64,000 nt of DNA from Candidatus Binatota bacterium (lineage in GTDB: Bacteria; Desulfobacterota; Binatia; UBA1149), in NCBI GenBank assembly GCA_012960245.1, contig DUBO01000014.1:40888-104887 (forward strand), read 5' to 3'. Under the pieces are notes generated by a model. The model was not told the origin of the DNA. It was given only the letters and a program-made list of their open reading frames with translations, and searched no databases. Positions 1 to 8,623 of the stretch are shown here, in pieces. How positions within the stretch are numbered: position 1 is the first letter of the stretch; each line of letters starts with the position of its first letter. Both the position numbers and the translations under genes were made by a program.

Positions 1-60
1 ATTCCGAGACGTCGAGGAATCCGAGAGGCAATCGATGTCTTGAATAGCCGCCCTGTAGAG

Positions 61-151
<91 letters not shown>

Positions 152-281
152 ATTAAAGCTTTTCAGCGGCCGGTAACGCGGCCAAACACGGGGACTATAC
201 TTCGCGCAGAGCGGGCTAAGCAAACACGCCTGCCGCCCGGCCGCTGCGAGTCAACGCCGCAGTTCTTCAACCCGCCCACCT

Positions 282-797
282 TCAGCCCCTGCCCCGGCGC
301 TCAGCGAAGAATTCGCCGAGCAATCGAGCTGACTCTTCGGCCAACACCCCGCCTTCTACCGTAAAACGATGGTTGAGCCGCTCGTCTTCAGCAAGACGGT
401 AGAGACTTACGGCCGCACCGGCCTTGGCATCGAGGGCACCGTACACCAGGCGTTCTATGCGCGCCTGCACAAGCGCCCCCATGCACATGATGCAAGGCTC
501 AAGCGTTACGTAGAGCGTACCCCCCGTGCGGTGGTTACCAAGGCTGGCGGCAGCAGATCTCAATACGACTATCTCGGCGTGCGCGCTGGGGTCGGTGTCG
601 CCCACTGTTCGATTGGCACCGGTCGCGACCACCCTGCCCTTCACTACCAGTAATGCGCCCACCGGAACCTCACCGGCCAGCGCAGCCGAACGTGCTTCGC
701 CGAGGGCCGAGCGCATGTACTCGGTATCTATCGCCCTGCTGGACGAACTCGCCGCCGCAGTATCAGCCACCGGAGATCTCTGTTCAGAGCGGCTCAC
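282..797 (-). CDS. tadA: tRNA-specific adenosine deaminase TadA
   Basis: This is a zinc-dependent cytidine/deoxycytidylate-deaminase-fold enzyme that converts adenosine 34 to inosine in tRNA-Arg(ACG). The active-site HAE motif (HAEIVVLR), with zinc-ligand His and proton-shuttling Glu, and the second zinc motif PCIMC are intact, as is the following MGALVQARIERLVYG segment typical of TadA. The 171 residues are slightly longer than usual because of a Ser/Ala-rich N-terminus. The GTG start overlaps the stop of the upstream small gene as GTGA, implying translational coupling. A shorter start at the internal Met (716) would give a more standard length. tRNA-Ser follows on the same strand. Confidence 0.93.
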   Translation of the reverse strand: MSRSEQRSPVADTAAASSSSRAIDTEYMRSALGEARSAALAGEVPVGALLVVKGRVVATGANRTVGDTDPSAHAEIVVLRSAAASLGNHRTGGTLYVTLEPCIMCMGALVQARIERLVYGALDAKAGAAVSLYRLAEDERLNHRFTVEGGVLAEESARLLGEFFAERRGRG

Positions 798-1084
798 TTA
801 GCCGCGGGACGGGGCGGCACCAATATCCTGGCCTTGGTGGTATCGCGCGACGGTAGCTTTGGAGGCAAGGCCGGTCGCGCGGCCTTGGGCGGCGGCACAA
901 CCCTCTTAGGCCTGGCCGACGAATCTGCCTTCTGGGCTGCGCGCCGGGCAGGCTTCGCAGCAGGCTTGACCTCGATCGCGGCCGGACCCGGCTGCTCGTA
1001 GGTTTCAGGCAACGGGTACAGCAGCGCGCCGACGGCAGCCACCACAGCTGCTAAAACAAAAATATATCCCCAGGCGCGTGGCAT
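794..1084 (-). CDS. small membrane-anchored Pro/Ala/Lys-rich protein
   Basis: This 96-residue protein has one N-terminal hydrophobic segment (about residues 5-24) and a basic, proline- and alanine-rich, low-complexity tail. It looks like a single-pass anchor with an unstructured tail. I recognise no family and no catalytic motif. It starts with ATG, and its TGA stop overlaps the GTG of tadA, so the two are probably co-transcribed. The overlap and the clean hydrophobic N-terminus are the main evidence that it is real. Confidence 0.55.
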   Translation of the reverse strand: MPRAWGYIFVLAAVVAAVGALLYPLPETYEQPGPAAIEVKPAAKPARRAAQKADSSARPKRVVPPPKAARPALPPKLPSRDTTKARILVPPRPAAK

Positions 1085-1167
1085 AGTTTCCGATCCCCGT
1101 GCACCAGCTTAGCGAAAGCCGGGCGCGCGCGCACCCCCACGGGGAGAAACGCACCGCCGGTGGGCCG

Positions 1168-3543
1168 CTAAATGCAGGTCAGGGTCACCGGCTGGCCAAC
1201 CGACTTCTGCAGCAAACGCAGGGCGTCGCTGGCAGTCACGCTGCCGCCCGCGTCAACGTCGCACACGCTCAGGGCACAAACCTGGCTGCCCACGGCCGCC
1301 TGCAACGCAAACAGTGCATCGGATGCAGTCACGATAGTATCGTTATTGGGGTCACCGCAGATAACCGCCGACAGGCAGTCAACGCCGCAGGCCTCGCCCA
1401 TCGCCCAGGTGGCATTGCCGTCATCGCAAGCCTCGCCGGGGTCAACAGTGCCGTCTCCGCAGGCCGAGCAAGTTCCGTTGTCAGTGCCCTGGCACACACC
1501 CAGCACGCAGGCATCGGCGCTCGTGCAGGTGTCACCGTCGTCACAGGAACCCGATGCCTCTGTATGGAGGCATCCGGACGGCACACAGCTGTCGTTGGTG
1601 CACACGTTACCGTCATCGCAGTTCGCGTGGGACACCGTGTTCACGCAGGTGTTGGTGCCAAGGTCGCAGCTGTCATCGGTGCAGACAACACCGTCATCGC
1701 AGCTCGTTGGATGCAGGCAATTCCCACTGGATTGATCGCAGACGTCCACCGTGCAGCCGTTGCCATCGTCGCAGATAGGTACCCCGGGATAACCCGGGGT
1801 CTGAGCTATGCAGGTCTCCAGCTGGCAATCTGCCGCGCAACCGTCACCGTCAACAAGGTTGCCGTCGTCACAGCTCTCCCTGTAATCGATTTCGTTGTTA
1901 CCACATACCGGGCATCCGATCAGGGTCTCGTCGAGCGACAGTACAACCGCGGGAGTAGCCGTTGCGGCAAGCGTGGGTACCTTGGCCGGGTCACGATAAA
2001 TGACCTCGTTCCGGCCGCCGACGACACCAGCCTGCAGCTTGCTGCCCGCGGCGAAGCCACCGCTCTCGCGCAGGGTGATCGTGTTAATGCCGTAATCTCC
2101 ATTGGTGTTGAGGTCGGCCGTAGAGGTGGTGCTCAAACGACACAGGTCAAGCGTGATCGATCCGTTGGCGACACCAAGGGCGGTGCCGGTAGATTTCACC
2201 GTGCCTGACAAGGCAGTGTCACCTGTCGTGGCACCGAGGTCGACCGAACCTCCCTCGCCTGCCGTTCCCGACGCGTCTATCAAGCCGTCCACGACGAGAG
2301 CGCCATCAGGGTCCAGGGACACGGTTCCACCAAAGCCGCCGCTCACGTCTATTTCCGAACTGGTCCCCAGTGTCACGTCGTTGCCCGAAAAATCGGCTAT
2401 AGACACGTCGCCGCCGGTACCCTCGGAACCCTTGGCGTTGGCCCTTATCTGTCCATCGACCGTGATATTGCCGGAGGCAGACAGGTCTATGGCCCCGCCA
2501 TCACCGTCGGGCAAAGCGCCCACAGCGCTCAGGCGCACAAATTCGCCCAACACGATGTCGCCCTGTACGTCCAGGTCAAAGTCTCCGCCCCAACCGCCGA
2601 AGCCCTCGACCGGCCCCTGCCCGTCGGAGCTCAAGATCACGCGGTTGGCGTTGGTCCCACCGCTCAGGATCATGTCACCGCCCGAGTAGATGCTTATCGA
2701 GCCACCATCCTCGGCGTCCCCGGTAGCGTTAACCGAAATGTCTTCGGATACCGTTACCACCGTGCCACCGTCCAGGGTGATATCTCCGCCACCGCCGCCG
2801 CCCTTGCTGGTCAACTCCGCAGTAGTGCTGACACTCCCAGCCAGCGACCGAATTTCTATGGTACCGCCCCAGCCGAAGCTCTTGCCGTTAGCGTCGATTT
2901 TTCCGTTGACGGCGGCATCTCCCCTGGCGATGACGGTAAAATCACCACCGACGGACTCTTCAAGCACCGAAGTACCAAAAACGTTGTTGTTACCGCTCAG
3001 GGTGACGTCTCCCCCCGCCAGGAAAATAAGTGCCGCTGGAAAATCGGCGTTGGCCTGTATGTTTGAGCCTATGGTCATGTTGCCCGTGCTACCGGCCGAG
3101 CAGGTGCCGCCCGGGCCACCCGGCACGGTGCAGGTGCCGTCGCTCACGCAGGGTGTGCTGCCGTCTCCCGAACAAGCACGACGGGTAGCGATGATGGCCG
3201 TGGCTCCTTCCCAATCTCCGAAAGAGTCCTTGCCTCGCATCTTCAACGCGTTGCCCGTGGCAGTTACGTTGAACTCACCGCAGAGAAACTGCGTGCCGGC
3301 GCCGTTGCCGAAGTCGAGCTTGCCTCCGATTACCAGGTTCACCGTCCTCAGGCCAAAGTCGATGATCGCCGCGCTGTCAATTAACACCGTGGAGCTTATG
3401 ACGCAGGGGTCGTCTGTGACCAGGCAGATCTCGTCGGCCGTTGTGACCGCGGCTGCCGGAAGCGCCGATGTCAAAGTGAAGGCGAGAGCCGAGACCAACG
3501 AGAAGGCAACGCGGCCAAGCGAGCTGTGGCTGTAATATTTCAT
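1168..3543 (-). CDS. secreted beta-helix-like protein with cysteine repeats and C-terminal dockerin
   Basis: This is a 791-residue exported protein. A signal peptide (about 1-32, ending in ALPAAA) leads into roughly 500 residues of Gly/Ser/Thr/Asp-rich repeats with alternating hydrophobic residues (GGDITLDGG-, SASGNITVDG-like), resembling filamentous-haemagglutinin or polymorphic-adhesin beta-helices. From about residue 555 come cysteine-rich repeats including CDDGN..DGDGC (the Myxococcus-type motif). The last 60 residues hold two dockerin-type calcium loops (DPNNDTIVTASDAL and DVDAGGSVTASDAL), each followed by a helix. A structural or adhesive surface protein displayed through its dockerin is inferred. 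The start overlaps the stop of the upstream 246-aa secreted protein as ATGA. No enzymatic motif is seen. Confidence 0.85.
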   Translation of the reverse strand: MKYYSHSSLGRVAFSLVSALAFTLTSALPAAAVTTADEICLVTDDPCVISSTVLIDSAAIIDFGLRTVNLVIGGKLDFGNGAGTQFLCGEFNVTATGNALKMRGKDSFGDWEGATAIIATRRACSGDGSTPCVSDGTCTVPGGPGGTCSAGSTGNMTIGSNIQANADFPAALIFLAGGDVTLSGNNNVFGTSVLEESVGGDFTVIARGDAAVNGKIDANGKSFGWGGTIEIRSLAGSVSTTAELTSKGGGGGGDITLDGGTVVTVSEDISVNATGDAEDGGSISIYSGGDMILSGGTNANRVILSSDGQGPVEGFGGWGGDFDLDVQGDIVLGEFVRLSAVGALPDGDGGAIDLSASGNITVDGQIRANAKGSEGTGGDVSIADFSGNDVTLGTSSEIDVSGGFGGTVSLDPDGALVVDGLIDASGTAGEGGSVDLGATTGDTALSGTVKSTGTALGVANGSITLDLCRLSTTSTADLNTNGDYGINTITLRESGGFAAGSKLQAGVVGGRNEVIYRDPAKVPTLAATATPAVVLSLDETLIGCPVCGNNEIDYRESCDDGNLVDGDGCAADCQLETCIAQTPGYPGVPICDDGNGCTVDVCDQSSGNCLHPTSCDDGVVCTDDSCDLGTNTCVNTVSHANCDDGNVCTNDSCVPSGCLHTEASGSCDDGDTCTSADACVLGVCQGTDNGTCSACGDGTVDPGEACDDGNATWAMGEACGVDCLSAVICGDPNNDTIVTASDALFALQAAVGSQVCALSVCDVDAGGSVTASDALRLLQKSVGQPVTLTCI

Positions 3544-4280
3544 CGCGCCACCTCCCCGTTGCTATCGTCGTTCTCAACGCCACTCAGGTCGTTACCGCTC
3601 GCCCTGAGGCGTGACTGCTCGCCGTTGCCGGCAAGATCGGCCTGCACGCTGTTGCCCGTTCCGGCCAGCCGCGCGCCGCTTTTCAGGTTGCCCGTGGAGC
3701 TCACGCCGCGAAGTACGCCGTTGTTGCCACCCAGGTCGAGACCATGACGACCGTTAGAGCTGCTGCTCACGTTTACTAATTCTACCCCGTCGCCCCTGGC
3801 CACGAGGCCGTCGCGGCGATTGGCGCGCAGGCCAAGATCTTCTACCCTGGCCAGGCTCGAACGACCGCCGGCTCTCAGGCCGTAAGTAAATCCAACTATT
3901 TCGGAACCAGCGCCGCCTCTTACCAGGGCGCCACCGACACCACCCGACACGACGTTAACGCCAGTGCCCAGGCCCGACCCCAGCAACGAGTTACCGCCCA
4001 GGTCGAGGGTAACGGTCTGGGCACCCCGCGGCGCGCGTATAGTCAATCCGTTGTGTGAACAGGGCGCGTCGGCCACGACCGGATCGTCGGCACGCAGTGT
4101 TGCGCTGGACACCAGCACGTCGCCGCAGGAGCAGGCCACGCGTTGTCCGCCAACGTTGTCGCCGCAAGCCGCCGCAAGTGCCGAGGACGACGCGAGCAGG
4201 CAGACCGATAGCGCTACCGTCGCAACCCCGGCCGTATAAAAGAAATGCCAGCGAACCGGCAGATGGAGATTATTTTGCAT
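3540..4280 (-). CDS. secreted right-handed beta-helix-like protein
   Basis: This 246-residue protein has an N-terminal signal peptide (hydrophobic core around residues 13-36, ending in SSALAAA). The rest consists of short Gly/Asn/Leu-rich strands (LDLGGNSLLGSG, NGRHGLDLGGNNGVLRG) like the rungs of a pectate-lyase or NosD-type parallel beta-helix. Four cysteines lie near the mature N-terminus. It lacks recognisable lyase catalytic residues, so the role is probably structural or carbohydrate-binding. Its last codons overlap the start of the 791-residue dockerin protein (ATGA), so the two are likely made together. The 256 bp upstream (4281-4536) is the shared divergent promoter region with the crotonase gene; I see no confident promoter box there. 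Confidence 0.75.
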   Translation of the reverse strand: MQNNLHLPVRWHFFYTAGVATVALSVCLLASSSALAAACGDNVGGQRVACSCGDVLVSSATLRADDPVVADAPCSHNGLTIRAPRGAQTVTLDLGGNSLLGSGLGTGVNVVSGGVGGALVRGGAGSEIVGFTYGLRAGGRSSLARVEDLGLRANRRDGLVARGDGVELVNVSSSSNGRHGLDLGGNNGVLRGVSSTGNLKSGARLAGTGNSVQADLAGNGEQSRLRASGNDLSGVENDDSNGEVAR

Positions 4281-4536
4281 AGTCGTGCTTCCCGTGGAGG
4301 GGGGTCCGGAGCCTGCCCCTGCCTTGATACTTGTTCAATTGTACCACTGCCCGTTGGGCTAAGTCAGGGAAAAAAGGCCGCCCCCCCTATGCCCTACGCT
4401 GTGCGTCAAAGCTAGTTCCTGGCTCGCACCAACCCCCGCGCCCGGTTACTACTGCAACTGGTGGAGACTGTTTATAACGGCAGTCGGTATCAACACTAAC
4501 AGGACGCCGACCCCCCCCCAGGTGGGAGGAGCAGCA

Positions 4537-5310
4537 ATGAGCGTAAGAATAGAAACCGACCAACAGGTCTGCACCGTGATCATCAACAGGCCCGAGAGGC
4601 GCAACGCCGTCGATCGGGAAACAGCCGAACAGCTAGCCGGGGCCTTTGCCGACTTCGAGCGGAACCCGGCCCTGGCAGTGGCCGTACTTTGGGGCGCAGG
4701 CGGAACGTTCTGCGCAGGCGCCGATCTCAAGGCCGTGGCCGAGGGCCGCGGCAATCGCGTGACCGCCGACGGTGACGGCCCCATGGGCCCCACCCGCATG
4801 CAGCTGTCCAAACCCGTACTGGCCGCGGTAGAAGGCCACGCCGTGGCAGGTGGACTGGAGCTGGCGCTGTGGTGCGACATGAGAGTGGCCGCGCGCTCGG
4901 CGGTGTTCGGCGTTTTCTGCCGTCGCTGGGGCGTACCACTTGTAGACGGTGGCACAGTGCGCCTGCCCCGCGTGGTGGGCGCGGGCCGGGCGATGGACAT
5001 GATACTCACCGGCCGGCCGGTGGCGGCCGAAGAAGCCCTGGCCATGGGCCTGGCCGACCGCGTGGTCGAAGACGGTTTCGCCCGCCGCGAGGCCGAGAGC
5101 CTGGCGGCACAGATCGCGGCGTTTCCGCCCGAGTGCATGCGGGCCGACCGGGCCTCGGCGCAGCAACAGTGGAGCCTGGACGAAACAGCCGCACTGGCCA
5201 ACGAGTACCGCCACGGCATGAAGGCCCTCAACGCGGGCGAAGCCCGGGAAGGGGCTGCCCGCTTCAGCCGCGGCGCGGGCAGGCACGGCAGCTTCAACGA
5301 CCTCGGTTAA
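4537..5310 (+). CDS. enoyl-CoA hydratase/isomerase (crotonase) family protein
   Basis: This 257-residue crotonase-fold enzyme acts on an acyl-CoA. Family signatures are present: VIINRPERRNAVD at the N-terminus, the oxyanion-hole segment FCAGADLKAVAEG, and GGLELALWCDMRVAA, which keeps the first catalytic Glu of enoyl-CoA hydratases. The second Glu region is altered (VPLVDGGTVRLPRVVG), as in many EchA paralogues, so the exact reaction (hydration, isomerisation or hydrolysis) is unclear. I chose the ATG at 4537 because GGGAGGAG lies six bases upstream; an in-frame GTG at 4522 would place the ribosome site inside the coding region. It stands alone between the divergent secreted proteins and the glycosyltransferase cluster. 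Confidence 0.88.
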   Translation: MSVRIETDQQVCTVIINRPERRNAVDRETAEQLAGAFADFERNPALAVAVLWGAGGTFCAGADLKAVAEGRGNRVTADGDGPMGPTRMQLSKPVLAAVEGHAVAGGLELALWCDMRVAARSAVFGVFCRRWGVPLVDGGTVRLPRVVGAGRAMDMILTGRPVAAEEALAMGLADRVVEDGFARREAESLAAQIAAFPPECMRADRASAQQQWSLDETAALANEYRHGMKALNAGEAREGAARFSRGAGRHGSFNDLG

Positions 5311-5492
5311 ATTGTGGGCACTGGAACCGCCCCTTTCTCCACCCACCCACGGCCCCTTCTTGCAACGGCGGGTGAGCGGCTGTATTGAGGGGTGCTGCGG
5401 ATCGGGTTCGATCGCCCCCAGCTGCGGCTGAAACGGGCCGGGATCACAGTTCTTCACCCACCCGAAAAAGGACAAAGCGACAGTATATTTCC

Positions 5493-6764
5493 ATGTCAGG
5501 CACACCCCTGCGCATCGCCATGTTTACTTATAGAGGCAACCCGAGATCGGGGGGCCAAGGCATATACATGCGCCTGCTCAGCCGCGAGCTGGTCGACATG
5601 GGCCACGAGGTCGACGTATGGAGCGGCCAGCCCTACCCGGAGTTGATGGACGGCGTAGGCCTGGAAGAAATTCCCAGCATGGACCTGTGGACACGCAAGA
5701 AGCGAGGCTTTCGCCTGCCCACGCGAGAGGAGTGGCGCGACCCCATCAACCGTACCGAGTACTACAAAACAGTAACCGGCGGTTTCCCCGAGATGCTGAC
5801 CTTCTCGCAGCGTGTAGCGCGCCGCTTTCACTCCAACGGCGTGAAAGACGCCTATGACATCATCCATGACAACCAGAGCCTGGGCCCAGGCCTGCTCGAG
5901 CTCAAGCGCTACGCACCGGTGGTCGCCACCATTCACCACCCCATCACCCGCGACCTGGACATAGCCCTGAAATCCACATGGTCCCCCGTAAAACGCCTGG
6001 GCATGCACCGCTGGTACAGCTTTCTTCCCATGCAGATGGAAGTCGCGCGCGGCATGGACCGCATCCTCACGATCTCCGACGCAGCCTCCGAAGACATCGC
6101 CCACGACTTCAAGCTTGACCGCTCGCGTATGCGCAACGTGGGCAACGGTATCAACCTGGCAACTTTCCGTCCCTTGAACGGCCCGCCAGCCGACGAAAAC
6201 CGAATTATGACCACCCTGTCGGCCGACTCGCCGCTGAAAGGGTTTTCGTACCTCCTGCACGCCATGGCCGAGCTCAAGCGCAGGCGGCCGGCATTGCGGC
6301 TCACAGTGATCGGCGCGCCGGGAGAACACACCAACACTGCGAGATTGGTGCGCGGACTCGATCTCGAAGACAGCGTTCACTTCACTGGCAAGGTAGAGGC
6401 CGAGGATATTGTCCAGCACTACTCCCGCTCCGCCCTGGCGGTTGTTCCGTCGCTGTACGAGGGCTTCGGATTCCCGGCGGGCGAGGCCATGGCCTGCCGC
6501 GTGCCTGTCATATCTACGACCGCCGGGGCGCTGCCGGAGGTGGTGGGAACCGACGGGACCACGGGCATGCTCATCAAGCCGGGCTGCTCGAAGAGCCTGG
6601 TCGAGGCCATTGACGGCCTGCTCAACGACCCCGAGCGCCGCCGCGACCTGGCAGAGGCCGGACGCAAACGCGTGGTCGATCTTTTCTCGTGGCGGCGAGC
6701 GGCCGAGCGCACGGTAGACGTGTACCGCGAAGCCCTCGAAGAAAAACGGACATCTTCGTGCTGA
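5493..6764 (+). CDS. GT4-family (GT-B fold) glycosyltransferase
   Basis: This 423-residue retaining glycosyltransferase has a GT-B fold. The N-terminal domain has the glycine-rich loop GNPRSGGQGIYMRLLSREL (acceptor side). The C-terminal domain has the nucleotide-sugar signature SLYEGFGFPAGEAMACRVPVI with the EX7E-type glutamates, then TTAGALPEVVG. Sugar and acceptor cannot be told from sequence. The ATG at 5493 is preceded by a weak AAGGA; a longer frame upstream lacks homology-like content. Its stop lies inside the start of the methyltransferase (GTG at 6758), which itself overlaps the next gene, so the three are a coupled unit. The 182 bp upstream holds no gene and no clear regulatory element. 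Confidence 0.9.
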   Translation: MSGTPLRIAMFTYRGNPRSGGQGIYMRLLSRELVDMGHEVDVWSGQPYPELMDGVGLEEIPSMDLWTRKKRGFRLPTREEWRDPINRTEYYKTVTGGFPEMLTFSQRVARRFHSNGVKDAYDIIHDNQSLGPGLLELKRYAPVVATIHHPITRDLDIALKSTWSPVKRLGMHRWYSFLPMQMEVARGMDRILTISDAASEDIAHDFKLDRSRMRNVGNGINLATFRPLNGPPADENRIMTTLSADSPLKGFSYLLHAMAELKRRRPALRLTVIGAPGEHTNTARLVRGLDLEDSVHFTGKVEAEDIVQHYSRSALAVVPSLYEGFGFPAGEAMACRVPVISTTAGALPEVVGTDGTTGMLIKPGCSKSLVEAIDGLLNDPERRRDLAEAGRKRVVDLFSWRRAAERTVDVYREALEEKRTSSC

Positions 6765-7486
6765 CCGTAGAGTTTGACAGGCTGCCGCTCGGACCGGGCT
6801 CGCGCGTGCTTGATCTCGGCTGCGGCGACGGTCGGCACGCGCGCCATACCAGGCGGCTGCCGGGCGTGTCCACCTACGCCATGGACATAGGCGAAGGCGA
6901 GACCAGCCGCACCACCAACACGCTCGAAGAGATGGACAAAACGCCAGAGACCATGGGCGGCGTATCCCCCGACGCGGGCCCCTGGACCGTGGTGCGCGGC
7001 AGCGCCTACGAGCTACCGTTTGCCGACGCGAGCCTGGACTGCGTGATTTTTTCCGAGGTACTCGAGCACCTGCACGAAGACCGCGCCGCCCTGGCCGAGG
7101 TGCACCGGGTGCTCAAGCCCGGCGGCACACTCGCTCTTTCGGTTCCCCGCGAGGGACCGGAAGCCGTATGTTGGGCGCTGTCGAGCGAGTACCGCAATTC
7201 GGAAGGCGGCCACGTGCGAATCTACCGCCGTAACAAACTCAGGCAGCTGCTCGTGGATAGCGGATACGAGGTCGTCGCCAGCCACTTCGCCCACGCACTG
7301 CACTCTCCCTATTGGTGGCTCAAGTGCCTGGTGGGCCCTTCGCGCGAGGGCATATGGCCCATTGACCTCTACCACCGGCTGCTTGTGTGGGACCTGATGA
7401 AAAAACCCTTCATCACGCAGGTGATGGAGAACACGCTCAGCCCCTTCATAGGCAAGAGCGTGGTCTTCTACGCGGTGAGGGCATGA
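6758..7486 (+). CDS. class I SAM-dependent methyltransferase
   Basis: This 242-residue protein has a Rossmann-type SAM fold. Motif I is VLDLGCGDGRHAR, motif II/III spans VVRGSAYELPFADASLDCVIFSEVLEHL, and the post-motif is VLKPGGTLALSVP. This is the Methyltransf_11/UbiE-like arrangement that often acts on small molecules, sugars or lipids. The GTG start at 6758 overlaps the end of the glycosyltransferase (GTGCTGA), and its stop overlaps the ATG of the next gene (ATGA). The gene order suggests it methylates a product of the neighbouring glycosyltransferase; that is inference. Confidence 0.88.
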   Translation: MLTVEFDRLPLGPGSRVLDLGCGDGRHARHTRRLPGVSTYAMDIGEGETSRTTNTLEEMDKTPETMGGVSPDAGPWTVVRGSAYELPFADASLDCVIFSEVLEHLHEDRAALAEVHRVLKPGGTLALSVPREGPEAVCWALSSEYRNSEGGHVRIYRRNKLRQLLVDSGYEVVASHFAHALHSPYWWLKCLVGPSREGIWPIDLYHRLLVWDLMKKPFITQVMENTLSPFIGKSVVFYAVRA

Positions 7487-8592
7487 AGCTGATGAACGAT
7501 AACAGCAGGCTGCTGACCCCGGAACAGGCTACGCAGACCGGCCTCTGGCTGGTCGATGCCCAGGAGTCGAAGGGCGAACTGCCGTGGCTGCCGGGCGGCA
7601 AGTTTGACCCATGGAACCACGTGCACGGGGCCATGGGCCTGGCGGTGGCCGGGCATTTTGAGCAGGCGAGAAAAGCCTTCCACTACCTCGCCGCCACCCA
7701 GGAAGCCGACGGCGCCTGGCCGCGCTGGCGGGTGGCCGAACGCATAACCGACGCCGCCCACGAGACCAACCAGGCGGCCTACGTAGCCTCGGGTCTGTGG
7801 CACCTTTACCTGGCCACCGAAGACGAAGAATTCCTGGCCGAGACCTGGCCCATGGTCGAGCGCGCTCTCGACTTCGTGGTCGCGCTGCAGTTCAACGACG
7901 GCTCCGTGGCCTGGGCCCGCAAGAAGAACGGTCGGCCCGCGCGTTACCCGCTTCTCACCTGCAACAGTTCAACGCACGGCAGCCTGGTGTGTGGGCTGCG
8001 CATCGCCGAGCTGCTGGGCCACGACAAACCGGAGTGGCAGCGCTCGGTGCTGGCGCTCGGTGACATACTGCGCGACGACCTGCAGCGCTACTACCGGGAA
8101 ACACTGGCCCCCGACCCGCCGGGAAGATTCTCGATGGACTGGTACTACCCTGTCCTTGGTGGCGCCGTGCGCGGCGTGGCAGGCCGCCAGCTGCTGCTCG
8201 ACGACAAGCAGGTAGCTCGCTTTCTCGAAGAAGGAAGCGGCCTGCGCTGCGTCGCCGAAAACCGCTGGTTCACCGTGGCCGAGACCCTCGAGTATGCCAT
8301 GGCGCTCGACGCGCTTGGCCTTGATAAACGCGCACGCGAAGTCGCCCGCTGGGTGCTCGAACACCGCACCGAGCACGGGGCCTACCAGATGGGCATCGTG
8401 CTGCCCCAGCGTGCCTACTTTCCGGCCGACGAGTTTTCGCCCTGGAACGCGGCCACCGTGTTGCTGGCTGACGACGTGCTCGCCCAGCAGAGTGCAACCG
8501 CCGAGTTCTTTCGCTCTCTCGATGGCGACGACTTCCTGGGCGAGGACATAAAGCCCACCGGCACCGGCGACTCGCTTCCGGTCACGGCCTGA
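7483..8592 (+). CDS. alpha/alpha-barrel (prenyltransferase/terpene-cyclase or six-hairpin glycosidase-like) protein
   Basis: This 369-residue soluble protein has repeated helical hairpins carrying W, H and NQAAYVASGLWHLYLAT-type segments, including the QEADGAWPRW and QFNDGSVAWAR motifs. QxxDGxW repeats occur in squalene-hopene-cyclase and prenyltransferase toroids, and similar W-rich repeats in six-hairpin glycosidases. I see no DxDD cyclase motif, so catalysis is uncertain. The ATG at 7483 overlaps the methyltransferase stop (ATGA). As the last member of the glycosyltransferase-methyltransferase unit it probably acts in the same pathway, perhaps on a glycolipid or polysaccharide. Confidence 0.75.
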   Translation: MKLMNDNSRLLTPEQATQTGLWLVDAQESKGELPWLPGGKFDPWNHVHGAMGLAVAGHFEQARKAFHYLAATQEADGAWPRWRVAERITDAAHETNQAAYVASGLWHLYLATEDEEFLAETWPMVERALDFVVALQFNDGSVAWARKKNGRPARYPLLTCNSSTHGSLVCGLRIAELLGHDKPEWQRSVLALGDILRDDLQRYYRETLAPDPPGRFSMDWYYPVLGGAVRGVAGRQLLLDDKQVARFLEEGSGLRCVAENRWFTVAETLEYAMALDALGLDKRAREVARWVLEHRTEHGAYQMGIVLPQRAYFPADEFSPWNAATVLLADDVLAQQSATAEFFRSLDGDDFLGEDIKPTGTGDSLPVTA

Positions 8593-8623
8593 GCGTCAGC
8601 GCCCACTGCTGCCGCGGCGGCGG

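Noticed and set aside
1099-3535. Long open frames on the plus strand opposite the secreted beta-helix gene
   Set aside because: They are composed of biased Ala/Pro/Ser/Val content with no start signal or motif, while the minus-strand frame has a signal peptide, cysteine repeats and a dockerin.
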